A stretch of 64,000 nucleotides of DNA from Paraburkholderia sp. Tr-20389 (GTDB taxonomy: Bacteria; Pseudomonadota; Gammaproteobacteria; Burkholderiales; Burkholderiaceae). The stretch spans positions 26,983 through 90,982 of the forward strand of contig NZ_JAAGPD010000047.1 of assembly GCF_017104565.1 (NCBI RefSeq). Direction: 5' to 3'. The position numbers and the translations under genes were made by a program. How positions within the stretch are numbered: position 1 is the stretch's first letter; the number at the start of each line of letters is the position of its first letter. The notes beneath the pieces are model-generated. The model was not told the DNA's origin. It ran no database searches and saw only the letters and a program-made list of their open reading frames with translations. Positions 35,459-44,454 of this stretch are shown one piece after another.

Positions 35459-37270
35459 TTATGCAATGACATCTGTCCCGTCATCCGCGGGCGCGACCTT
35501 TTCGGCTTCGCGCTCGCGCCCGGCCCGCAAGCGCTGCATGTCGATCAGCTCGCGATACGACAGCCACGCGCCCGAGCCGCCCGATTTCGCCGCGTACATC
35601 GCGGCATCCGCATTGAGCAGCAGCGCTTCCGCCGAATCGCCGTCGGACGGAAACTGGCTGATGCCGATGCTCGCGCCGACGGCCATCGGCTGGTCGCCGA
35701 TCAGCAGTTCGGAGTCGATCGTGCGCACGATGCGCGCGGCAATCACGGGTGCCGCTTCGGCGGAACGCTCGCCCTTGACGAGCACGATGAATTCATCGCC
35801 GCCGAGCCGCGCGACGAGATCGCCCGCGTGCAAAACCTGTTGCAGACGGCCCGCGACGATCGCGAGCACGTCGTCGCCCACGGAGTGGCCGTATTGATCG
35901 TTGATCTGCTTGAAGCGGTTCAGGTCGATGAACAGCACGGCGAGCCGCTCGCCCGTCACGCGCGCGCGGTCGATCGATTCCTCCAGTTTCTGCATGAACA
36001 GCATGCGGTTGGGCAGTCCCGTCAGCCCGTCGTGGCTCGCGAGATGCACGAGTTCGTGCTGCTTGCTGTGCAGCGCATCCATTTGCACGCGGATCTCGCG
36101 GCGCATGCGATCGAAGCCGCGCGCGAGCACGCCGATTTCATCGGTGCGCTTGACGGGCAGCGCGTCCATCGTGTGCTCGGAGAAAAAGTGCGTGGCGGCG
36201 TCGGCGAGCGTATGCAGCGGACGCGTCAGCGCGCGGGCGAACAGGATGGCGAGCAGGATCGCAAACGCGCTGAAGATCAGCACCATCCGTACGATGCTGT
36301 TACCGAGCATGTTTGCGCCAAGGAGCACATCGTGCAGCGGCTTCGCGAGACCGATCACGAGAAAGCGATTGCCCTGCGACTCGCCGAACGGCCGGCGCAC
36401 GAACGCGAGCACCTGGCCTCCCGCCTCTTTCGGTTGCGTCAGTCCGTTCAGCAGCACGGGCTGTGTCGACTGCTCGAAGAGCGGCGTGGTCGCCGCGAAG
36501 CTGTCCTGCATGAGCACGCGCCGGCCCTTGTCGAAGCCGAAGGTCTGCGACGGATCGGGATGCACGAGGAAATCGCCCCACTCGTTCGCCAGATAGACCT
36601 GGTAGTCGCTCGGCAGATCGGCTTGCGACAGCCGCAGCAGGCTGGCCAGATCCACGTCGATGACGACCACGCCGACCACTTCGCCGCGTGCGTTGGCGAC
36701 GGGTGTGCCGACCCGCAGCGTCGGCTTGCCCTCGGCCGCGTGCGCGCCATGCTCGTGATTGACGGCGATGGGCGAAATGTAGACGCGCCCCGGCATCAGC
36801 GCGAGCGTCTCGAACACATACGCGAACTGGCCCTTCTCCTGCAGCGCGCTTTCCTGCACGCGCACCGCGCCGCCCGATTCGCGGTCGAGCCGGATCAGCT
36901 CCAGCCCGTAGTGATTGCGCGCGATGAGCCGCACCTGCAGATACTCGGGATGCTGCACGATGAAGCTCGCGAACACCTGCGCGAGCCGCTCGCGCATCGG
37001 GCTGTCCGGCGAGGTGCCGTCGTCGCTGACGGCGACGCCTGCCGCGGAAGGCAAGGTCGACAGCACGAGCGCGTCCGCGGCGATGTCGTTGATCGCGACC
37101 GTGAAGCGCTGCCCGAGCAGTTCCGTCGACGTGAGCAGGCTGCGCTCCGCTTCGTGCACGAGCATGGTCCGATTCGCGCGATACGCGTAATAGCCCGTCG
37201 TGCCCGACGCGAGCACGCCGATCAGCGCGAGCAGCACGGAGAGCTTGAACGTGAGGCCCGGGCGAATCAT
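35459..37270 (-). CDS. membrane diguanylate cyclase: periplasmic CACHE-like sensor, HAMP and GGDEF
   Basis: 603 residues. A membrane segment at ~8-30, a large periplasmic double-CACHE-like domain (~35-315; e.g. RVYISPIAVNHEHG, PVANARGEVVGVVVIDVD), a second membrane segment (~325-345), HAMP (~345-400) and a GGDEF domain (410-575) with intact GGDEF at 490-494, so it should make c-di-GMP from two GTP. The inhibitory RxxD site is missing: the matching position reads HAGD (481-484), so product inhibition through the usual site is unlikely. No EAL domain follows. The start codon shares one base with the stop of the PotD-like gene (TGATG), indicating tight coupling. Confidence 0.9.
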   Translation of the reverse strand: MIRPGLTFKLSVLLALIGVLASGTTGYYAYRANRTMLVHEAERSLLTSTELLGQRFTVAINDIAADALVLSTLPSAAGVAVSDDGTSPDSPMRERLAQVFASFIVQHPEYLQVRLIARNHYGLELIRLDRESGGAVRVQESALQEKGQFAYVFETLALMPGRVYISPIAVNHEHGAHAAEGKPTLRVGTPVANARGEVVGVVVIDVDLASLLRLSQADLPSDYQVYLANEWGDFLVHPDPSQTFGFDKGRRVLMQDSFAATTPLFEQSTQPVLLNGLTQPKEAGGQVLAFVRRPFGESQGNRFLVIGLAKPLHDVLLGANMLGNSIVRMVLIFSAFAILLAILFARALTRPLHTLADAATHFFSEHTMDALPVKRTDEIGVLARGFDRMRREIRVQMDALHSKQHELVHLASHDGLTGLPNRMLFMQKLEESIDRARVTGERLAVLFIDLNRFKQINDQYGHSVGDDVLAIVAGRLQQVLHAGDLVARLGGDEFIVLVKGERSAEAAPVIAARIVRTIDSELLIGDQPMAVGASIGISQFPSDGDSAEALLLNADAAMYAAKSGGSGAWLSYRELIDMQRLRAGREREAEKVAPADDGTDVIA

Positions 37271-38382
37271 CAGAATCGCTCCGGCCGGTCGCCCGAGACG
37301 ATGCGGCTCCACAGCGCCTCGCGCGTCTGAATGTTCTCGACGGGCTCGAGCCACAGGATATGGCTCTTGCCCGTGCTTTCGGGCGATTCCGTGAGCGTGT
37401 TCGCGAGCCCCTGGCGTTGCGTCAGCAGGCCGCTGACCTCGGGTTCGAGCATGTAGTTGATCCACGCGAGCGCGAGCGGCCGGTTCGCTGCCGCACTCGT
37501 CATCGACCAGCAATCGAGCCACGCCAGCACACCCTCGTCGGGAATCACGTAGCCGACGTCGGCACCCGCGCGGCGCAGCAATTCGAGCTGCTGCGTGCCG
37601 TAGTTGCCGAACATCAGCGCGACCTTGTGCTGGACGAAGAATGCAGCGGCTTCCTCCGGCAGGTTGTAATAGGTCAGCAGATTGCGGCGCAGGTCGATCA
37701 GCTTGCGCGTGATCGTCTGGACCTGCGTGCTGTTCAGCTGGAACGGATTCGTATAGCCCAGTGCGAGCGCCGTGAAGGAAAAATTGTGCTGCGCACTGTT
37801 GTAGTCGAGTACCTTGCCGCGATAGCGCGGGTTCCACAATTCGTTCATTGAATGCGGCGCGACGCTGACCTGTTTGCGGTCGTAGATCAGGCCCATCGTC
37901 GAATAGGTGAACGGAATCGCGTAGACGGTGCCGTGTTTCGTGAGCCCGCCGATCGACGACAGCGCGCGAAAGCGCGGCAACTGGCGCTTCGTGTTCGGCA
38001 GGCTGGCGAGGTCGAGCGGCGCGAGCAGATTGTCGTGCGCGTAGCGCTGGATTTCAGCCGTGTTCGCGGCGAGCACGTCGAACTGCGGCTGCGTGCCTTG
38101 ATGCATCTTGTCCCACAACGCTTCGTCGGAATCGACCAGCGTGACTTCGACCTTCGCGTGATAACGGCTTTCGAAATCTTTCACGACGTCGGCATCGGCA
38201 TAGCCGGGCCATGCGAGCACGCGCAACACGTTCTCCGCTGCCGTCGCGTGTGCAACCAGCATGCAGCAGCCGAGAAAAAGGATGACTGAGTCAAGCAGGC
38301 GTTTCGGACGAACGGCCGCGCAAGCAATGCGGGCAGACAAGCCTCGCCGCCAGACACATGCATATGAGTAGCACCACCGCAT
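37270..38382 (-). CDS. PotD-like periplasmic polyamine-type binding protein
   Basis: 370 residues with a long signal peptide (RLLDSVILFLGCCMLVAHATAAEN). It has the spermidine/putrescine-binding layout: VLAWPGYADADVV, AIPFTYSTMGLIYDRKQV, VIPDEGVLAWLDCWSM. The W-x-D of LAWLD and the W..Y of AWPGY match positions that hold the polyamine in PotD. No polyamine permease or ATPase gene is near; the only partner is the coupled diguanylate cyclase. That arrangement resembles the NspS-MbaA pair of Vibrio cholerae, so it may be a sensor subunit rather than a transport subunit. Start at 38382 with AAGGA 8 bases upstream. Confidence 0.88.
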   Translation of the reverse strand: MRWCYSYACVWRRGLSARIACAAVRPKRLLDSVILFLGCCMLVAHATAAENVLRVLAWPGYADADVVKDFESRYHAKVEVTLVDSDEALWDKMHQGTQPQFDVLAANTAEIQRYAHDNLLAPLDLASLPNTKRQLPRFRALSSIGGLTKHGTVYAIPFTYSTMGLIYDRKQVSVAPHSMNELWNPRYRGKVLDYNSAQHNFSFTALALGYTNPFQLNSTQVQTITRKLIDLRRNLLTYYNLPEEAAAFFVQHKVALMFGNYGTQQLELLRRAGADVGYVIPDEGVLAWLDCWSMTSAAANRPLALAWINYMLEPEVSGLLTQRQGLANTLTESPESTGKSHILWLEPVENIQTREALWSRIVSGDRPERF

Positions 38383-38836
38383 TTCGTCTGTCCTTGTTGC
38401 GATCCGACTTCAATGCACACGCGAGGGGAAACGGTGTCCGTCGCTTGCTAACAACGCGCGACGTTTTTCTTCAGGGAAGGAACAGCAGTCTAGCCGAATC
38501 GCGTGCGCCAAAATATATTTCGTGTGGTCTACACCGTAGATAACGGCCCGGACGGACGCTTCTTTAACGATTGGCGCGCTCCCGTTTTTCAGGCAGCGTT
38601 TCAGAAAATGGCCGCAGCCGCATGCGCCGGGTCGGCGTGCAGCGCGTACGCGGCACATCATCATGCGTTTCAAACCGCTGTTTGTTTTTTCGCGTCGTTT
38701 TGCAGCGTGATCGTAATGAGCATTGATGACAACTGTTCGGCACGGCCGTGTTTTTTCGCGTCCTTGTTCGGCCGGCTTATTTGCTGCGAGTTGCTTTGAG
38801 TTGCTGCGAGAGGAAGCGCTTCCGCAACCGGTTCGG
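38383..38836. other. intergenic region upstream of the binding-protein/diguanylate cyclase operon
   Basis: About 450 bases without a recognised gene; open frames on both strands lack family features. It is clearly AT-richer than the surroundings (around 38505-38530 and 38670-38760). It should hold the promoter of the leftward operon. A 12-bp palindrome GGAAGCGCTTCC at 38812-38823 equals the core of the LacI-type operator at 30639. Confidence 0.45.
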
Positions 38837-40378
38837 CTACTGAATCGATGCCACCGTGCGTCCGCCCTTCTGCACACTGCCCGCCGGGTGCAGCTCGAAG
38901 CAGAACGTGGTGCCCGCCCATTCGCGTTCGACGAGCCGTATCTGGCTGTCGTGCAACTGCAGCATGCGCTGGACGATCAGCAGACCGAGCCCGCCGCGAT
39001 GCGCGCCGCCCGACGTGAACGCGCGCTGGAACAGCCGCGCGCGCACCTCTTCCGACATGCCCGGCCCGGTATCGCTGACCGTCACCGACACCTTGCCGTC
39101 GCGCACCGCGAGATCGACATCGACGGCGCCGTGGTCCGGCGTGTGACGGATCGCATTGTCGAGCAGATTGGTCAGCACGCGCTCGATCATGCCGAGATCG
39201 GCCGTCACGTTCGGCAGACGCGGCGCGATGCCCGCGCGCAACGCGATATGACGCGCTTCGGCGGACAGCTCGAACTTCTGGAACACGTCCTGCAGCAGAT
39301 CGACGAGCGAAAAGTCTTCGAGCGCGAGTTGCACGTTGCCATGCTCGAGCCGCGCGAGTTCGAACAGCGACTGCGCGAGACGCCCGACCTTCACGCTCTG
39401 CGCGAGCGCGATCGCGAGATAGCGCTTGCGTTCGGCGTCGCTCAGCGAATCCGATTTCATCGACAGCGTTTCCAGGTAGCCGTGCAGCGACGTCAATGGC
39501 GTACGCAGGTCGTGCGAGATGTTCGCCACCAGTTCGCGTCGCTCCTGGTCCTGGCGCGTCAGCTCGCGCCATTGCTGACCGATGCGCTCTGCCATCTGCG
39601 CGAAGGTCGATTCGAGCGTCGCGATTTCGTCGCGCGAATGGGGCGCTGCAACGCGCGTCGCCCGCGTCGCCGTCACGTTCGGCATTGCCGGTTGCGCGCC
39701 GGGTTCGCCGTTCGCATCGAACTGACGCATCGCATCGGTGAGACGGCGCAGCGGCCGTGTGATCAGCCCGAACGCCATCAGGCCGGCGACGAGACCGAGC
39801 AGCGCGACGACGGCCATCGACCATAACGTGGTGCGCAACACCGAGCTGGCCGCGACGCGCGCCGCGAGTTCGTCGTGCGCTTCGCCCTGCAGCACGACGT
39901 ACAGATACTCGGGCGGCCGCGACGCGTCGGACCCGGCGTGCGGCAGCAGCGCCGCGCTGAACACCTTGCGGCCGTCGACGCTGCGCGGGTCGTCGCCGAG
40001 TATCGGCAGCGGATCGCCTGCGATGAACTGCCTGACGGGACGCACATCGACCTGCATCCGCTTCAGGTGGCCGGCGGGCGCGTCGTCGCCTTCGATGTGG
40101 CCGTTCTGATCGAGCAGATACACCTCGACACTCGGATTCACGACCATCAGCTGGCCGAAGATCTGCCGCATCGCGTCCTTGCGCGTACCGTCGCCGCCGT
40201 CGTCGGACAAGGCTGGATTGCGCGCGATATGCGACGCGAGATCGCGCGACAGGCTCTGAATCACTTCCTTCTCGTGCAGATCGCTCGACCGGATCTGCAA
40301 CCATGCCGACGCGCCGCAGCACGCGAGCAGCAACACCGAAAACACCAGCGACAACCGCTGCGTCAATGACAGGTTCAC
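38837..40378 (-). CDS. two-component sensor histidine kinase
   Basis: 513 residues. The start is a GTG at 40378 (VNLSLTQRLSLVFSV) overlapping the response-regulator stop by 4 bases (GTGA), with GGGAG upstream. Membrane segments at ~10-30 and ~185-207 enclose a ~155-residue periplasmic sensor; HAMP follows, then HisKA with phosphoacceptor H289 (VANISHDLRTPLTS) and a HATPase domain (N, G1 and G2 boxes: NLLDNAIRHTP, DTGPGM, GGLGL). The signal is unknown. It is divergent from the msrB-dipZ-msrA genes, so envelope oxidative damage is a candidate signal. Confidence 0.9.
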   Translation of the reverse strand: MNLSLTQRLSLVFSVLLLACCGASAWLQIRSSDLHEKEVIQSLSRDLASHIARNPALSDDGGDGTRKDAMRQIFGQLMVVNPSVEVYLLDQNGHIEGDDAPAGHLKRMQVDVRPVRQFIAGDPLPILGDDPRSVDGRKVFSAALLPHAGSDASRPPEYLYVVLQGEAHDELAARVAASSVLRTTLWSMAVVALLGLVAGLMAFGLITRPLRRLTDAMRQFDANGEPGAQPAMPNVTATRATRVAAPHSRDEIATLESTFAQMAERIGQQWRELTRQDQERRELVANISHDLRTPLTSLHGYLETLSMKSDSLSDAERKRYLAIALAQSVKVGRLAQSLFELARLEHGNVQLALEDFSLVDLLQDVFQKFELSAEARHIALRAGIAPRLPNVTADLGMIERVLTNLLDNAIRHTPDHGAVDVDLAVRDGKVSVTVSDTGPGMSEEVRARLFQRAFTSGGAHRGGLGLLIVQRMLQLHDSQIRLVEREWAGTTFCFELHPAGSVQKGGRTVASIQ

Positions 40379-41106
40379 GACGCTTCTCCCTCGTGTGCGG
40401 CGGGATCGGCTACGAACTTGTAGCCGCGTCCCCAGACCGTGAGGATGCGGGTGGGCTGCGCGGGGTCGTCCTCGATCTTCGCGCGCAGCCGGTTGATGTG
40501 CGTGTTGACGGTGTGCTCGTAGCCCTCGTGCTGATAGCCCCACACGGCGTTGAGCAGATCCATGCGCGAGAACACCTTGCCCGGACGGCTCGCGAAGAAG
40601 TACAGCAGATCGAATTCGCGCGGCGTCAGCTCGATGCGCTTGCCGTGCACGCTCGCTTCGCGCGTGAGCGGGTCGATGAACAACCCTGCGAGATTCAGGC
40701 TGCCCGCCTCCATGCGCGCGTCTTTCGCCATCGCATCGGCGCGCCGCAGCAGCGCCTTCACGCGCGCGACCAGTTCGAGCACCGAGAAAGGCTTCGCGAG
40801 ATAGTCGTCGGCGCCGAGTTCCAGGCCGAGGATGCGATGCACCTCGCTCGAACGCGCGCTCGTGATGATGATGGGCGTATAGCGCGCCATCGCGCGGGCG
40901 CGCCGGCAGATCTCCAGCCCGTCGACGCCCGGCAGCATCAGGTCGAGAATCAGCGCGTCCCAGTTGCCCTGCTCCAGCAGCCGCAAGCCTTCGTTGCCGT
41001 CGGCGCTATGCACGACTTCATAGCGCTCGTCCCGCAGATGCAGGCTCAGCACATTGGCTATGTCGACATCGTCTTCGACGATCAGTACGCGCTTCGGATG
41101 ATCCAT
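40375..41106 (-). CDS. OmpR-family response regulator
   Basis: 243 residues: receiver domain with phosphoacceptor D55 (ALILDLMLPG), acidic pair EDD at 11-13 and K in LAKPFS, then a winged-helix DNA-binding domain (IELTPREFDLLYFF, VNTHINRLRAKIEDDP, VWGRGYKF). It is cotranscribed with the kinase gene by a 4-base overlap and divergent from msrB across 178 bases, so it is likely to control the methionine sulfoxide reductase genes. This is inference from position. Confidence 0.92.
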   Translation of the reverse strand: MDHPKRVLIVEDDVDIANVLSLHLRDERYEVVHSADGNEGLRLLEQGNWDALILDLMLPGVDGLEICRRARAMARYTPIIITSARSSEVHRILGLELGADDYLAKPFSVLELVARVKALLRRADAMAKDARMEAGSLNLAGLFIDPLTREASVHGKRIELTPREFDLLYFFASRPGKVFSRMDLLNAVWGYQHEGYEHTVNTHINRLRAKIEDDPAQPTRILTVWGRGYKFVADPAAHEGEAS

Positions 41107-41284
41107 CGGCTCGCTTGAATTGAGTGGGATTAAACGCCTTCATACGACGTTTACAGCCCTGACATTGTGCAGAATTTTCGGCCGCCGGGTTATCACAATT
41201 AATTTAAGTTTCCGTGAGGACCCTGATATCAGCGCGGACTTACGCTACGGCCACGTTCAATCGAGTCGCACGAAGGAGCACACG

Positions 41285-41809
41285 ATGAAAAGCCGCAGGC
41301 AGTTCCTGTTATCGGGCGGCAGCGCGCTGGCGACGCTGGCCGCTCTCGCGAACTGGCGCGCGTTCGCCGCCGGCGCACCGGACGCATCGGAGGCGTCCGG
41401 CAATGCTGCGGCGCGCTTCGAAGTCATGCACTCCGACGCGCAATGGCGGCAGATGTTGACGTCCGCGCAATACCACGTGTTGCGCGAGGAAGGCACCGAG
41501 CGCCCGTTCAGCAGCCCGCTCAACGACGAACACCGCAGCGGCCTGTTCGCCTGCGCCGGATGCAGCCTCGAACTCTTTTCGTCGCGCACCAAGTTCGACA
41601 GCCACACGGGCTGGCCGAGCTTCTGGGCGCCGCTCGATCACGCCGTCGCGACGCGCGAGGACGGCTCGTGGGGCATGGTCCGCACGGAAGTGCACTGCCG
41701 GCGCTGCGGCGGCCATCTGGGCCACGTGTTCGACGACGGTCCGAAACCGACGGGCTTGCGCTACTGCATGAACGGCCTCGCGATGACCTTCACGCCGCGC
41801 GCCGTGTAA
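41285..41809 (+). CDS. msrB: Tat-exported peptide-methionine (R)-S-oxide reductase MsrB
   Basis: 174 residues. The N-terminus MKSRRQFLLSGGSALATLAAL is a twin-arginine signal (SRRQFLL), so the enzyme works outside the cytoplasm. Zinc-binding cysteines are C90/C93 (CAGC) and C138/C141 (CRRC); the catalytic cysteine is C161 (LRYCMNGLAM). MsrB repairs methionine-R-sulfoxide in proteins. The start has AAGGAG 6-7 bases upstream. It leads an operon with dipZ and msrA. Confidence 0.92.
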   Translation: MKSRRQFLLSGGSALATLAALANWRAFAAGAPDASEASGNAAARFEVMHSDAQWRQMLTSAQYHVLREEGTERPFSSPLNDEHRSGLFACAGCSLELFSSRTKFDSHTGWPSFWAPLDHAVATREDGSWGMVRTEVHCRRCGGHLGHVFDDGPKPTGLRYCMNGLAMTFTPRAV

Positions 41810-41849
41810 CGCCCTCCACTCTTTCGCACGATCCACCATCCAAACGATC

Positions 41850-43667
41850 ATGTTACTCATCGTCCTCGCTTATCTCGGCGGCGCGCTCACGATCCTGAGT
41901 CCGTGCATTCTGCCCGTGCTGCCCTTCGTCTTCGCGCGCGCCGACCAGCCGTTCGTGCGCTCGGGCCTGCCGCTGCTCGGCGGTATGGCGCTCACGTTCG
42001 CACTGGTCGCGACGCTGGCCGCCGTCGGCGGCGGCTGGGTCACGCAGGCCAACCAGTACGGCCGCTGGATCGCGATCGTGCTGCTCGGCGTGTTCGGCCT
42101 GACGTTACTGCTGCCGCGCTTCGCCGACCGTCTGATGCACCCCCTCGTCAGTGCGGGCAACCGGCTGACCGCGCTCGCGCGGACGGACGGCGCCACGCCG
42201 CGCATCGGCTCGTCGTTTCTGCTCGGCATCGCGACGGGCCTGCTGTGGGCGCCGTGCGCGGGCCCTATCCTCGGCCTCGTGCTGACGGGCGCCGCGCTGC
42301 GCGGCGCGAGCGTCGGCACGACACTGCTGCTGCTTGCGTATGCGGCGGGCGCGGCGACCTCGCTGGCGATTGCGCTGCTGATCGGCGGCAAGGTCTTCGC
42401 GGCGATGAAGCGCTCGCTCGGCGCGGGCGAATGGGTGCGGCGCGGCATCGGCGCGGCGATGCTGTGCGGTGTCGCGGCAATCGCGCTGGGCTTCGATACG
42501 GGCGTGCTCACGAAAGTCTCGACGGTCGCGACGAGCGGTATCGAACAGCACCTCGTCGACAAGCTGTCGCCGCCGAAACCGGCCGCCAACGAAGCGATGA
42601 TGTCCGCGAACCTGCCCGCGATGAAGCCTGCCGCCGCCGACGCCGCGCCGCCCGCCGGGACGATGATGCGCGCCTCGACGGCAGCGGCAGCGCTGCCCGT
42701 CGAAGGCACGCTGCCTGCGCTGACGGGCGCCGTCCAGTGGCTGAACTCGCCGCCGCTCACGGCCGATCAACTGCGCGGCAAGGTCGTGCTGGTCGACTTC
42801 TGGACGTACTCGTGCATCAACTGCCTGCGCTCGCTGCCGTATGTGAAAGCGTGGTCGCAGAAGTATCGCGACATGGGCCTCGTCGTGATCGGCGTGCATG
42901 CGCCCGAGTTCGCATTCGAGCGCAATATCGACAACGTGAAGAAGGCGTCGCACGATCTGGGCGTCGATTACCCGGTCGCGATCGACAACAACTACGCGAT
43001 CTGGCGCGCGTTCGGCAACCAGTACTGGCCGGCGCACTACTTCGTCGATGCGCAGGGCCGCATCCGCCATCATCACTTCGGCGAAGGCGAATACGAGCAG
43101 TCCGAGAAGGTGATCCAGCAACTGCTCGCGGAAGCGGGCCATCCCGAAGCGGCCCAGGTGGCGACGGGTCTCGAACAGCATGCGAAAGGCGTCGAAGCGG
43201 CCGCCGACGGCAACGACATGATGTCGCCGGAAACCTACATCGGCTATGCGCGTGCCGAGAACTTCATGTCGCCGGGCGGCGAAGCGCCGAACCGCACTCA
43301 TGCGTACAGCGCGCCGTCGAGCCCCGACGTCAACGACTGGGGACTCGCTGGCACGTGGAAAGTGGGCGCGGAGCACGCAACGCTCGCCGCACCCGACGGA
43401 CGCATCGTGTATCGCTTCCATGCGCGCGACCTGCATCTCGTGCTCGGGCCGGGCGCGGGCGGCAAGCCTGTGCACTTCCGCGTGACCATCGACGGCGCCG
43501 CGCCCGGCAATGCGCGCGGCACCGACGTGAATGCCGACGGCACGGGCGTCGTCACGGAGCAGCGTCTGTATCAACTCGTGCGTCAAACGGGCGACGTGGC
43601 CGACCATACCTTCGCGATCGAGTTTCTCGATCCGGGTGTCGAGGCTTACGCGTTCACATTCGGCTAA
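41850..43667 (+). CDS. dipZ: DipZ: CcdA-type thiol-electron transporter fused to a TlpA-like thioredoxin domain
   Basis: 605 residues. The first ~220 are a CcdA-like membrane domain with the two redox cysteines in SPCILP (C19) and APCAGP (C136). A Pro/Ala linker leads to a periplasmic thioredoxin-like domain with active site C322-I-N-C325 (YSCINCLRS). The last ~150 residues form a beta-rich domain (RFHARDLHLVLGPG) as in mycobacterial DipZ. The protein carries reducing power from cytoplasmic thioredoxin across the membrane. Being between msrB and msrA, it most likely re-reduces these two exported enzymes. Confidence 0.9.
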   Translation: MLLIVLAYLGGALTILSPCILPVLPFVFARADQPFVRSGLPLLGGMALTFALVATLAAVGGGWVTQANQYGRWIAIVLLGVFGLTLLLPRFADRLMHPLVSAGNRLTALARTDGATPRIGSSFLLGIATGLLWAPCAGPILGLVLTGAALRGASVGTTLLLLAYAAGAATSLAIALLIGGKVFAAMKRSLGAGEWVRRGIGAAMLCGVAAIALGFDTGVLTKVSTVATSGIEQHLVDKLSPPKPAANEAMMSANLPAMKPAAADAAPPAGTMMRASTAAAALPVEGTLPALTGAVQWLNSPPLTADQLRGKVVLVDFWTYSCINCLRSLPYVKAWSQKYRDMGLVVIGVHAPEFAFERNIDNVKKASHDLGVDYPVAIDNNYAIWRAFGNQYWPAHYFVDAQGRIRHHHFGEGEYEQSEKVIQQLLAEAGHPEAAQVATGLEQHAKGVEAAADGNDMMSPETYIGYARAENFMSPGGEAPNRTHAYSAPSSPDVNDWGLAGTWKVGAEHATLAAPDGRIVYRFHARDLHLVLGPGAGGKPVHFRVTIDGAAPGNARGTDVNADGTGVVTEQRLYQLVRQTGDVADHTFAIEFLDPGVEAYAFTFG

Positions 43668-43707
43668 CCCCATTCGCCATCACCCTGTCATTCGAGGATC
43701 GATCACC

Positions 43708-44445
43708 GTGAACAAGAAACTCATCGCAAACGCATTCGGCTGGACCCGCACGTCGGCGGGACGAATCGCGGCGTGCGTCGCGATCGGCGCTGGCGCGATC
43801 GCATGGCAACACGTCGCGTCGGCGGAACAGGCCGTCCGGATTCCCGCGCCCACGCAGGACGAAAAGGCGGGCGCCACGCACACCGAAACGGCCGTCTTCG
43901 CGGGCGGCTGCTTCTGGGGCGTTCAGGGCGTCTACGAGCACGTGAAAGGCGTGCAGCAGGTCGCGTCCGGCTACACGGGCGGCGCGGCGAACACCGCGCA
44001 ATACGAGACCGTCAGCGACGGCGAAACGGGACACGCGGAATCCGTGCGCATCACCTACGACCCGACGCAGATCACATACGGCCGTCTGCTGCAGATTTTC
44101 TTTTCGGTAGCGCACAACCCGACGCAGCTCAACTATCAGGGCCCGGATCACGGCACGCAATATCGTTCGGCCGTGTTTCCGCAGAACGCCGAGCAGCGCG
44201 TGATTGCGCAGGCCTATATCGCGCAACTGGACAAGGCGAAGGTGTACCCGGCACCGATCGTGACGAAGGTCGAGGACTTCAAGGGCTTCTATCCCGCCGA
44301 GCAGTATCACCAGAACTATCTGGTGCTGCATCCCGACTCGCCGTACATCGCAATCAACGATCTGCCGAAGATCACCTATCTGAAGCAGATGTTCCCGGAT
44401 GTCTATCGCAACGATCCCGTGCTGCTGAAGGCGTCGGCGTCATGA
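43708..44445 (+). CDS. msrA: exported peptide-methionine (S)-S-oxide reductase MsrA
   Basis: 245 residues from a GTG start (VNKKLIANAFGWTR) with GAGG upstream. A signal peptide ends near HVASAEQ. The catalytic motif GGCFWG places the nucleophile at C68, and the body (GYTGG, YETVSDGETGHAESV, YHQNYL) is typical MsrA. It repairs methionine-S-sulfoxide, complementing the adjacent MsrB. It follows dipZ by 40 bases and ends 9 bases before a convergent gene. Confidence 0.93.
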   Translation: MNKKLIANAFGWTRTSAGRIAACVAIGAGAIAWQHVASAEQAVRIPAPTQDEKAGATHTETAVFAGGCFWGVQGVYEHVKGVQQVASGYTGGAANTAQYETVSDGETGHAESVRITYDPTQITYGRLLQIFFSVAHNPTQLNYQGPDHGTQYRSAVFPQNAEQRVIAQAYIAQLDKAKVYPAPIVTKVEDFKGFYPAEQYHQNYLVLHPDSPYIAINDLPKITYLKQMFPDVYRNDPVLLKASAS

Positions 44446-44454
44446 CACGCGACG

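Noticed and set aside
38503-38799. 98-codon plus-strand frame in the AT-rich gap
   Set aside because: No ribosome site, odd composition and no similarity to a known fold; the region is better read as a promoter region.
38812-38823. GGAAGCGCTTCC as a firm second LacI operator
   Set aside because: The core alone is only 12 bases, lies just downstream of a kinase gene and may be chance; kept only as a note in the findings.
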